A stretch of 5,395 bases of DNA from Oscillospiraceae bacterium (GTDB lineage: Bacteria > Bacillota > Clostridia > Oscillospirales > Ruminococcaceae): NCBI GenBank assembly GCA_900768705.1, contig CAAGEB010000114.1:1-5395 (forward strand), given 5' to 3'. How positions within the stretch are numbered: position 1 is the first letter of the stretch; every line of letters begins with the position of its first letter. Shown piece after piece: positions 1-5,062 of this stretch. Below the pieces are notes generated by a model. It was not told where the DNA came from, did no database searches, and saw nothing but the letters and a program-made list of their open reading frames with translations. A program made the position numbers and the translations under genes.

Positions 1-45
1 ACAACTTAATAATTTTGTGATACCATAGAAAAAAGATCTGAATGT

Positions 46-78
46 ATCGAAATGCACCCAGAGCTTGCAGATTTCGAT
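46..78. repeat. Inverted repeat / hairpin near the IS end
   Basis: ATCGAAAT (46-53) pairs perfectly with ATTTCGAT (71-78). The stem can extend by GCA (54-56) with TGC (66-68) if two bases bulge out. On the minus strand a T6 run follows, but only about a dozen bases past the stem, so it is a poor match to an intrinsic terminator. Such a hairpin inside an insertion-sequence end could block read-through transcription into the transposase, but that is a guess. Confidence 0.35.
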
Positions 79-90
79 TAATGCACGTTT

Positions 91-119
91 GTGGTTTACA
101 CAAATTTTGGGATAGAACC
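91..119 (-). repeat. Candidate IS terminal inverted repeat (outer tip at 119)
   Basis: The tip GG on the minus strand falls on the glycine-410 codon of the interrupted recombinase. The inner block TTTGTGTAAA (95-104) supplies the accidental TAA stop of that gene. If this is an IS256-type end, the matching inverted copy should lie roughly 1.3 kb to the left. The 8-9 bases just right of 119 (GCGAAGCA...) should be duplicated beyond that copy. Confidence 0.5.
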
Positions 120-1346
120 GCGAAGCACCGCCGCAAGATTGTCCTGCAGCCGCTTCTGATAAGTGCTCTTACTGCCGAGCAGCTCATTGAATGCCTGAAC
201 GACAACCTTTTTCAGCACTTCCTCATTTACCGTGCGGGCATGGCAAATCACACCTGTTGACTGCAGCCGACTAAGGCACCGCCAAACAATTGACCGGCAG
301 CCGTGGTTGTTCCAGTGAACACGGCGAAACAGCTCGCCGCACTCCCCGCAAACTATCATCTGCGAAAACACATGGTTACTGCTGAAACTGTGCTTTCTCC
401 CATTAGGGCTGACCTTTACAAGCCTGCGGCGCACAAGTTCGTCCTGCACCCGCATAAAAATCTCTTTCGGAATTATCGCCTCGTGGTCGTTCTCAACATA
501 ATACTGCGGCATAATGCCGTTGTTCTTGATTCGCTTTTTGGAAAGATAATCCACCGTGTAGGTCTTTTGCAGAAGCGCATCGCCCATGTACTTTTCGTTG
601 CGGAGTATCTTTGCGACCGTGCTGGTGTGCCAACGAGGATTCCCCGCGCCTGTGAGGATTCCGTCACGCTCCAGCCCCGCTGCTATCTTGTCGGTACTGT
701 AACCATCAAGGTACTCACGGAAAATTCTCCGAACCACCTCTGCCTGTTCAGGGTCAATTACCAGTCTGCCGTTCTCGTCTTTGGTGTAGCCCAGAAAACG
801 GCTGTGATTGACCTGTACCTCTCCCCGCTGATAGCGGAACTGCAAGCCGAGTTTCACATTCTGCGACAGCGACATTGACTCCTGCTGCGCCAGCGATGCC
901 ATTATCGTAAGCAGAACTTCGCCCTTTGCGTCCAGAGTGTTGATGTTCTCTTTCTCGAAGAACACAGGGATATTCCTGTCCTTAAGCTGACGTATGTATT
1001 TCAGGCAGTCAAGCGTGTTACGGGCAAATCGGCTGATGGACTTTGTGATAATCATGTCGATTTTACCGTCCATGCAATCGGTTATCATACGGTTGAATTC
1101 ATCACGCTTTTTTGTATTCGTGCCGGAAATACCGTCATCAGCGTAGATGCCCGCAAATGCCCACTCGGGATTTTTGGTGATGTACTCGGTGTAGTGCGAC
1201 ACCTGCGTTTCGTAGCTGGTCGCTTGCTCATCGCTGTCCGTGCTGACTCGGCAGTACGCAGCCACACGCAGCTTTGGTTTCTCCGTTTCATTCTGCAGGG
1301 AGTTGGCTCTCTGCGATCTTGCGGGGATTATCGTGATATTACTCAA
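96..1346 (-). CDS. Large serine recombinase, C-terminally truncated (third gene of the recombinase operon)
   Basis: Serine-family site-specific recombinase that would cut and rejoin DNA at attachment sites through a covalent phosphoserine link. The 416 residues hold an N-terminal resolvase domain (about 26-165) with catalytic Ser35 in YCRVSTD. The arginine-bearing motif TKSISRFARN (101-110) includes Arg106 and Arg109. A recombinase DNA-binding domain follows (about 183-300). A zinc ribbon has Cys333, Cys336, Cys357 and Cys368. Relatives usually run past 500 residues with a coiled coil after the zinc ribbon. Here the family-like sequence ends near residue 410 and is followed by SIPKFV and a stop that belong to the candidate IS end, so the coiled coil is gone. 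TTG is chosen as start because AGAGGTGA lies six bases upstream; this start overlaps the preceding gene by 8 bases, implying coupled translation. The catalytic core is intact, but directional integration is probably impaired. Confidence 0.9.
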   Translation of the reverse strand: MSNITIIPARSQRANSLQNETEKPKLRVAAYCRVSTDSDEQATSYETQVSHYTEYITKNPEWAFAGIYADDGISGTNTKKRDEFNRMITDCMDGKIDMIITKSISRFARNTLDCLKYIRQLKDRNIPVFFEKENINTLDAKGEVLLTIMASLAQQESMSLSQNVKLGLQFRYQRGEVQVNHSRFLGYTKDENGRLVIDPEQAEVVRRIFREYLDGYSTDKIAAGLERDGILTGAGNPRWHTSTVAKILRNEKYMGDALLQKTYTVDYLSKKRIKNNGIMPQYYVENDHEAIIPKEIFMRVQDELVRRRLVKVSPNGRKHSFSSNHVFSQMIVCGECGELFRRVHWNNHGCRSIVWRCLSRLQSTGVICHARTVNEEVLKKVVVQAFNELLGSKSTYQKRLQDNLAAVLRGSIPKFV

Positions 1347-1764
1347 TGTTTGTCACCTCTGTCTTTATCAATCCATACATATACTCTGCCTGTTGAACAG
1401 GGTCATCGAAATAGTCCGTTGCGCTGATGAACGTAAACCGCAAAGGAATAGTAACTGACCGTTCTTGCTTTGTGTAGCCACTTCTTCCGAGCCGTTCTGC
1501 ACGGCTTTCACGCTCCCCCGCCGCAGCATTGAAAGTTTCCTCGCTGATTATCGGAGGATAGAAACCGTCACCAAGATAACGACGATTCTGCAACATCAGC
1601 TTGATAGAACCGTGATTAGCCTTGATACCGGCATTTTCTGCCGCTTTTATAAAAGAATCACCGTTAAGGTAGTTCACAAACATACGCTGCACCTGTTCTG
1701 CTGACCTTTCGTCAATAACCGCAACTCCATTCTCAATGCGATAGCCGTAAGGGATATGCTCCAT
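1339..1764 (-). CDS. Stand-alone recombinase-domain protein without catalytic domain
   Basis: This 141-residue protein resembles only the middle, DNA-binding 'recombinase' domain of large serine recombinases. IPYGYRIENG near the start matches the PPPYGYRWNG region of the first recombinase. It continues with an AEQVQRMFVNYLNG helix, an IKLMLQNRRYLGD segment (compare ILRILKNENYTGN) and IISEETFNAA. No resolvase domain, catalytic serine or zinc-ribbon cysteines are present. The C-terminal part carries YFDDPVQQAEYMYGLI (about 118-133), which I recall as conserved in similar short clostridial proteins. The ATG at 1764 is preferred: GGTGA lies five bases upstream, and the previous stop ends one base before it. 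An upstream TTG at 1776 would give 145 residues but lacks a well-spaced site. The protein cannot catalyse recombination alone. It may bind att DNA or bridge its two catalytic neighbours; this role is inferred. Confidence 0.8.
   Translation of the reverse strand: MEHIPYGYRIENGVAVIDERSAEQVQRMFVNYLNGDSFIKAAENAGIKANHGSIKLMLQNRRYLGDGFYPPIISEETFNAAAGERESRAERLGRSGYTKQERSVTIPLRFTFISATDYFDDPVQQAEYMYGLIKTEVTNIE
1353..1360 (-). promoter_or_regulatory. Ribosome binding site deciding a TTG start
   Basis: AGAGGTGA sits six bases before the TTG at 1346-1344 and inside the end of the preceding gene. It is the same 8-base site, at the same spacing, as that of the first recombinase. No ATG start is nearby in this frame, so the TTG start is well supported. 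Confidence 0.8.
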
Positions 1765-1765
1765 T

Positions 1766-3331
1766 CTACTCACCAATCCTTTCTTTTAGAGTTAGTCCGC
1801 ATTTCAGCACAAAACCGACCTCGCTGCGCGAAAACACATATATGTGGTCAACGAGCTTTGCGAACAAGTCCGCATCGAACTCTGAAAACATTCTGCCCCG
1901 CTCGACTAACTTAATCAGTCGCTCGGTTTCTCTCAATCTTGCGCCATCGCCTGTGACCGAATTGCTGAGCGTATCAATTTCAGCGCGGTATTCATCGGTC
2001 TGAGCCATAATCGCATTCAGTTCACGGGCGAACAGCACTCGGTCGATATACCCGTTCGCCATTAGCCTTGTGAGCGTTTCCTGCTGACCCGTGTTCTGCT
2101 CTATTAACAGCCTAAGTTGCTGTATCCGCTGAACGCTACTGTCTGTTGATGAGTTTCGCAATGACAACAAATACGGTTTCAAAATCAGCTTGTAACCGAA
2201 AACCAGCTTGTTCATCATTGTAACAAACGCAAGTTTCAAGTCCTCGTCCCTGACGAACTTCATCGAGCAGCTTTCCTTATTATATATGTGAGTGCTGCAG
2301 CACCACGCTTCATACTGTATGCCGCCAAGCTGGTGCGTTCTGTGCTTGAATGTTGCTCCACACTCACCGCAGATTATCTTGCCCGAAAAGCAATACCGAA
2401 TCTGGTACTTGTGGCCGCCCTTTGTCACATTCTTTTCCACAGCGTGTCTATCTATCAGAGCAGCAACCGCATCGAAATCTGCCTTGCTGATTATTCCCTC
2501 GTGATGATTTGCCACGAGATACTTGTCCATCTGCCCGTAATTAACGCAACGGTGAAAAGACTCATCGGTAAAGGTTTTCTGAAAAACTGCGTTGCCTGTG
2601 TAATTCTCGTTTTTCAGAATTCTGAGAATACTGCCTTGACACCAGTGTTTCCCACGCGCCGGAGCAATCTTATCTGAATCCAGCGCCCTTGCGATATGCA
2701 TTATTCCCTTTCCCGAAAGGAAGTCGGCGAAAATGCGTTTTACAATAACCGATTCCTCGTAATTGATTTCAAGCGTTTCTCCATTCCAGCGGTAACCATA
2801 CGGTGGTGGGTTCATCTTGTATGTGCCACTCCGAAACCGCTGCTTTACCGACCATTTTTGATTACCGGATATTGACACGGATTCATTCTCAGCAAGGCTG
2901 CTCAGAACCGCAAGAACTAACTCGCTTTCCATTGATGCGGTGTTGATGTTCTCTTTCTCAAAATAAACGGGAACATTTATTGCAAGCAGCTTTCGCACCA
3001 TCTCAAGGCAGTCGGTCGTATTTCTTGCAAAGCGGCTTATTGACTTGGTAATGATGAAGTCGATTCGCCCAGCCTCGCAATCGGAAAGGAGTCGCATAAG
3101 CTCGGAACGCTTTTCCTTCTTTGTGCCGCTTATGCCTTCGTCATAGTATAGCCCTGCAAAATCCCAGCTTTCTTGCGCTTGAATGTAGCTTTCATAATGC
3201 TTTTTCTGCTCCGCTAGGCTTTCAAGCTGGTCATCGGAATCGGTTGATACACGACAATATGCCGCAACACGCAGCCTTTTTTCAGAGCCTGCGGTGGGCT
3301 GATTAGCGTCTATTTTTGTAACAGTTTTCAC
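1766..3331 (-). CDS. Large serine recombinase, full length (first gene of the recombinase operon)
   Basis: Probable phage integrase of the large serine family, which joins phage and chromosomal attachment sites and, with a directionality factor, reverses this. The 521 residues show the whole architecture. The resolvase domain (about 20-160) has Ser29 in YCRVSTD and Arg100/Arg103 in TKSISRFARN. The recombinase domain (about 175-290) starts at PPPYGYRWNG. A zinc ribbon has Cys321, Cys324, Cys344 or Cys345, and Cys355. A charged, leucine-rich probable coiled coil (about 397-480) precedes a C-terminal tail ending LTLKERIGE. Length is normal for the family. GTG at 3331 is chosen because AGAGGTGA lies six bases upstream and a strong promoter precedes it. 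It is clearly related to the third gene but well diverged, so the pair may work as different subunits, as CcrA and CcrB do in SCCmec. That comparison is inference. No defect is visible. Confidence 0.93.
   Translation of the reverse strand: MKTVTKIDANQPTAGSEKRLRVAAYCRVSTDSDDQLESLAEQKKHYESYIQAQESWDFAGLYYDEGISGTKKEKRSELMRLLSDCEAGRIDFIITKSISRFARNTTDCLEMVRKLLAINVPVYFEKENINTASMESELVLAVLSSLAENESVSISGNQKWSVKQRFRSGTYKMNPPPYGYRWNGETLEINYEESVIVKRIFADFLSGKGIMHIARALDSDKIAPARGKHWCQGSILRILKNENYTGNAVFQKTFTDESFHRCVNYGQMDKYLVANHHEGIISKADFDAVAALIDRHAVEKNVTKGGHKYQIRYCFSGKIICGECGATFKHRTHQLGGIQYEAWCCSTHIYNKESCSMKFVRDEDLKLAFVTMMNKLVFGYKLILKPYLLSLRNSSTDSSVQRIQQLRLLIEQNTGQQETLTRLMANGYIDRVLFARELNAIMAQTDEYRAEIDTLSNSVTGDGARLRETERLIKLVERGRMFSEFDADLFAKLVDHIYVFSRSEVGFVLKCGLTLKERIGE
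1770..1774 (-). promoter_or_regulatory. Ribosome binding site inside the end of the first recombinase gene
   Basis: GGTGA, formed by the last two sense codons of the upstream gene (GGT GAG, then TAG), lies five bases before the ATG at 1764. A second purine block, AAAGAAAGGA, lies about 12 bases from that ATG. The arrangement makes translation of this gene depend on ribosomes finishing the first recombinase. Confidence 0.55.
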
Positions 3332-3337
3332 TTATAA

Positions 3338-3345
3338 TCACCTCT
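3338..3345 (-). promoter_or_regulatory. Ribosome binding site for a GTG start
   Basis: AGAGGTGA with a six-base gap to the GTG at 3331-3329 fixes the start of the first recombinase. It falls just downstream of the predicted transcription start. Confidence 0.8.
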
Positions 3346-3351
3346 TTTCGG

Positions 3352-3389
3352 TGTTGATATATTAACTCTAAACCTATAATTTATCAACA
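3352..3389. repeat. 38-base near-palindrome over the recombinase promoter (operator or att site)
   Basis: TGTTGATATATTA (3352-3364) and TAATTTATCAACA (3377-3389) are inverted copies matching at 12 of 13 positions. They flank a 12-base asymmetric centre with the dinucleotide AA (TT on the other strand) at 3370-3371. The arms cover both promoter boxes and the expected start point. A protein bound here would block RNA polymerase, so autoregulation is plausible. Large serine recombinase attP sites have a similar shape, with inverted arms around a two-base crossover, and often sit beside the integrase gene. The two readings are not exclusive. Confidence 0.6.
3359..3387 (-). promoter_or_regulatory. 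SigmaA-type promoter of the recombinase operon
   Basis: On the minus strand TTGATA (3387-3382) is followed after exactly 17 bases by TAATAT (3364-3359). This is a near-consensus vegetative promoter. It would start transcription near 3352, about 20 bases ahead of the first recombinase start. The -35 box overlaps the stop codon of the small upstream gene. The recombinases can therefore be expressed independently of late phage transcription. Confidence 0.75.
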
Positions 3390-3593
3390 AATTTTCGGTA
3401 ATATCTCGACATTCATAGGTAAAAAAGTGCGGCGGTTAAGTTCGGTCAGTTTGTTGAATTCGTCAATCGAAATAAGTCCGGCATTCTTCAACTGCTCTGC
3501 GACACGCTGTGCCATATAATAGTCGAAATCATTCTGAATATCTTCGTCTTTTATAGTATTGATATCAATACCCACTTTCTGTTCTGCTGTCAC
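3384..3593 (-). CDS. Small SHOCT-like protein next to the recombinase operon
   Basis: The protein has 69 residues. It has an acidic N-terminal helix region (DEDIQNDFDYYMAQRVAEQL) followed by KNAGLISIDEFNKL and a tail, NRRTFLPMNVEIL. The pattern of helix, then GLI-x(2)-DEF, is the short C-terminal-type (SHOCT-like) helical hairpin. Similar small clostridial proteins occur beside serine recombinase genes, as I recall; no enzymatic motif is present. GTG at 3593 is preferred because AGGAGGT ends seven bases upstream; an in-frame GTG at 3602 would overlap that site. The stop overlaps the -35 box of the recombinase promoter. It follows a terminator, so it needs read-through or its own weak promoter. 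Its function is unknown; a small accessory or directionality factor for the recombinases is a guess from position. Confidence 0.72.
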   Translation of the reverse strand: MTAEQKVGIDINTIKDEDIQNDFDYYMAQRVAEQLKNAGLISIDEFNKLTELNRRTFLPMNVEILPKIC

Positions 3594-3600
3594 AATAGAC

Positions 3601-3607
3601 ACCTCCT
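3601..3607 (-). promoter_or_regulatory. Ribosome binding site deciding the GTG start at 3593
   Basis: AGGAGGT is a full-consensus site seven bases before GTG 3593-3591. The alternative GTG at 3602-3600 lies on the site itself and is rejected for that reason. Confidence 0.8.
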
Positions 3608-3699
3608 GTTATCTGATGTATCTATAGGCAAAAGAAAACGGCATAATCCGAAGTGCAAATGTCACTAATACATCTAAAGGTATACGGACAGAAACAGGA
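3604..3699 (-). other. Possible structured leader of the small SHOCT-like gene
   Basis: This stretch between the terminator and the small gene holds no ORF and no convincing -35/-10 pair. Two nested inverted segments are visible: TCCTGTT (3604-3610) with AACAGGA (3693-3699), and inside it GATGTAT (3615-3621) with ATACATC (3668-3674). In a minus-strand transcript the outer pairing would cover AGGA of the ribosome site. The internal spacers are uneven (4 and 18 bases), so the fold is weak evidence. Confidence 0.25.
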
Positions 3700-3711
3700 A
3701 TATTTAGAACT

Positions 3712-3754
3712 AAAAAAAGCCGTGGGCATTCGGAATTAACCAAACACCCACGGC
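3712..3754 (-). terminator. Strong intrinsic terminator after the endolysin
   Basis: On the minus strand a 15-pair stem begins GCCGTGGG (3754-3747) and ends CCCACGGC (3726-3719). The inner part has three G-U pairs and closes on a six-base loop, TTAATT (3739-3734). A run of seven T (3718-3712) follows directly. The 5' arm is inside the last endolysin codons and the stop lies at the edge of the loop. It closes the late lysis operon and separates it from the integration module. Confidence 0.95.
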
Positions 3755-4635
3755 ACAATATCATTTTTTATCAGCTGATTAACCTTTCTCTGAATCTCCG
3801 AGTAATCATACCCGGCATTAGTCAGCCTTTCCTTGCGTTCAGCACCGTTGCCCCATTCGCCACGAATAACCTCGTATGCAATCTCGTCAACGGTTTTCTT
3901 GTATAGCTTTTCGTTCACTCTTTTCTGAACAGCGTTGTAGTCATATCCGGCGGCAGTCAGCTTTCTTTCACGCTCCGCGCCATTGTCCCACTTGCCGGCA
4001 ATAACTTCATTGGCAAGTTCATCAACGGTTTTCTTTTCGGGATCGGGTTTCGCATATTCGCAAAAGCATATATCTCCGTCAATATCGTAACCATCAATCT
4101 TGTCAAGCCCCCACTGCCACATTGTCTGACCGTAATCATACTTTGACGGTTTATCCACACTTCCCGTCCAGTGGGCAAGCCAAATATCGTACTTTCCGAC
4201 AAGCTGCTGCTTATCGAAATAGTTCTCCATAAAAGCCGGATTTGCGTAAATTCCCGGCTTGAATCCCGCTTGCTTTATTTTCTCGCAGAACGCAATCGCC
4301 ATTTTGGTGCGAGTGTCCGTGTTCAGCCCGCTTATCTGCTTTTTCTCCTCCATATCGAAGAACACGGGATATGTAGGAGAAAGTCCTTTCAGAACAGCGG
4401 CACATTTCTCGGCTTCCGCTTCAGCCTGTTTCACGCTCATAGCGTAGCTGTACCAGTAAAAGCCGAAGTCAATGCCGTTTGCCTTGCAGTCCATGACGAA
4501 CTTGTCCATTGTGTAGTCTTTCTTCTCGCCGTACCCCGCACGGATAATCGCGAACTTCACTCCCGCCTGTTTCAAAGCAGAAAAGCTGATGCCCTTTTGG
4601 TAAACGCTAATGTCGACACCCTTAATTCTTGTCAT
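3736..4635 (-). CDS. Phage endolysin: GH25 muramidase with two CW_7 repeats
   Basis: Lysozyme of glycoside hydrolase family 25, which cuts the MurNAc-GlcNAc bond of peptidoglycan at the end of the lytic cycle. The 299 residues begin with the catalytic domain (about 4-195). GVDISVYQ carries the conserved early Asp8, and the FFDMEE motif supplies the Asp94/Glu96 catalytic pair. WLAHWTG and TMWQWG are the usual later GH25 segments. Two tandem CW_7 (Cpl-7-type) wall-binding repeats follow (about 202-244 and 247-289), each with KTVDE, GxWxNGAER and AGYDY. There is no signal peptide, so the enzyme should reach the wall through the holin. ATG at 4635 is chosen because AAGGAGGA lies five bases upstream; a longer reading from 4674 has no such support. 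It overlaps the holin gene by 14 bases. Confidence 0.95.
   Translation of the reverse strand: MTRIKGVDISVYQKGISFSALKQAGVKFAIIRAGYGEKKDYTMDKFVMDCKANGIDFGFYWYSYAMSVKQAEAEAEKCAAVLKGLSPTYPVFFDMEEKKQISGLNTDTRTKMAIAFCEKIKQAGFKPGIYANPAFMENYFDKQQLVGKYDIWLAHWTGSVDKPSKYDYGQTMWQWGLDKIDGYDIDGDICFCEYAKPDPEKKTVDELANEVIAGKWDNGAERERKLTAAGYDYNAVQKRVNEKLYKKTVDEIAYEVIRGEWGNGAERKERLTNAGYDYSEIQRKVNQLIKNDIVPWVFG
3769..4032 (-). repeat. Tandem CW_7 repeat coding units in the endolysin gene
   Basis: Two coding units (4032-3904 and 3897-3769) lie 135 bases apart, one 45-residue period. Both encode KTVDE, then a helix ending in GxW, then NGAER, RLT or KLT, AGYDY and a final helix with VN. The residues are close and the bases less so, which suggests an old duplication under protein-level constraint. 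Confidence 0.85.
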
Positions 4636-5047
4636 CGTTATCCTCCTTTTCGGCTCTGTCGTGCAGTTGTTCAAGCACCTCTTTCAGCTTTTTCGGCACA
4701 GGCAATCCGAGGTGTGCGGCATTCTCAACAAGGGACACACCCTCATTTGAGAGATAGAAGAAAATAACCGCAGTCCGAAGAACCGACCCCGCGCCTATTA
4801 CTCTGGTATCAAGAATATGTCCCAAGCCCACAAGAGCGAAAATCAGCACTTTCTTGCAGATGCCCTTGAACCCGACCGCGCTGGACAGCTTCTTGTCGGC
4901 AACGGCGCACATAATGCCCGTGATGTAATCAATCACCACAAAAGCGATAAGCGCATAAAGCAGCCCGTCACAGCCGCCAAGAAACCACCCAAGCCAGCCG
5001 CCAATTGCAGTAAACACGACCTGAACTCCGTTCCAGAATTCTCTCAT
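4622..5047 (-). CDS. Phage holin (toxin-secretion / phage-lysis holin family)
   Basis: Small membrane protein that opens the cytoplasmic membrane at lysis so the endolysin can reach the wall. The 141 residues contain hydrophobic segments at about 8-23, 29-50, 67-79 and 86-100. The C-terminus is charged and soluble, with EKEDNDDKN at the very end. Family-like signatures are DYITG (40-44), a LSSAVGFKGICKK loop (54-66), and SNEGVSLVENAAHLGLPVP (100-118), which resembles the conserved NE-x-S-x-x-EN segment of the phage_holin_4 / holin_tox_secr group. ATG at 5047 is preferred because GGAGGG lies seven bases upstream; an ATG at 5062 overlaps the previous gene's stop but has no good site. The downstream endolysin overlap is the classic holin-lysin pair. 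Confidence 0.92.
   Translation of the reverse strand: MREFWNGVQVVFTAIGGWLGWFLGGCDGLLYALIAFVVIDYITGIMCAVADKKLSSAVGFKGICKKVLIFALVGLGHILDTRVIGAGSVLRTAVIFFYLSNEGVSLVENAAHLGLPVPKKLKEVLEQLHDRAEKEDNDDKN
4641..4648 (-). promoter_or_regulatory. Ribosome binding site of the endolysin
   Basis: AAGGAGGA ends five bases before ATG 4635-4633 and lies within the 3' end of the holin gene. It selects this ATG over the in-frame upstream ATG at 4674. Confidence 0.85.
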
Positions 5048-5054
5048 TAAAAAG

Positions 5055-5060
5055 CCCTCC
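5055..5060 (-). promoter_or_regulatory. Ribosome binding site of the holin
   Basis: GGAGGG with a seven-base gap to ATG 5047-5045 decides the start over the upstream ATG at 5062, which overlaps this region. Confidence 0.75.
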
Positions 5061-5062
5061 AT

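Larger units (their letters stand above)
1..119. mobile_element. Probable terminal part of an IS256-family insertion sequence
   Basis: The third recombinase gene loses similarity to its family at about base 119, and everything to the left looks foreign to it. Read on the minus strand from 119, the sequence starts GGTTCTATCC and has TTTGTGTAAA at positions 16-25. As I recall the IS256 inverted repeat, it has ATTGTGTAAA at the same distance from its tip, so the layout fits an IS256-family end. All three plus-strand frames hit stops within 28 bases of the left edge, and no start with a ribosome site is visible. This piece is therefore probably the non-coding subterminal part, with the transposase further left; its orientation cannot be told. 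An alternative is a phage/host attachment junction. The family call rests on one end only. Confidence 0.5.

Noticed and set aside
1..95. C-terminal end of a transposase read on the plus strand
   Set aside because: The three frames end as TT, QLNNFVIP and NLIIL before stops. None can be matched confidently to a transposase C-terminus, so no coding feature is listed.
42..260. 72-residue plus-strand open frame across the IS junction
   Set aside because: It spans the breakpoint and runs antisense into the recombinase gene; there is no ribosome site.
303..878. 191-residue open frame on the plus strand
   Set aside because: It lies antisense inside the third recombinase gene, whose catalytic and zinc motifs are clear. 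It has no family features or ribosome site.
3352..3389. Invertible promoter switch controlled by the recombinases
   Set aside because: The inverted arms are only 12 bases apart, too close for a normal DNA inversion; an operator or att site fits better.
4636..4674. Upstream start giving a 312-residue endolysin
   Set aside because: The extra 13 residues (MNNCTTEPKRRIT) lie in the holin gene, are unlike GH25 N-termini, and lack a ribosome site; ATG 4635 has a consensus one.
4171..4767. 198-residue open frame on the plus strand
   Set aside because: It is the antisense shadow of the endolysin and holin genes and shows no recognisable motif.
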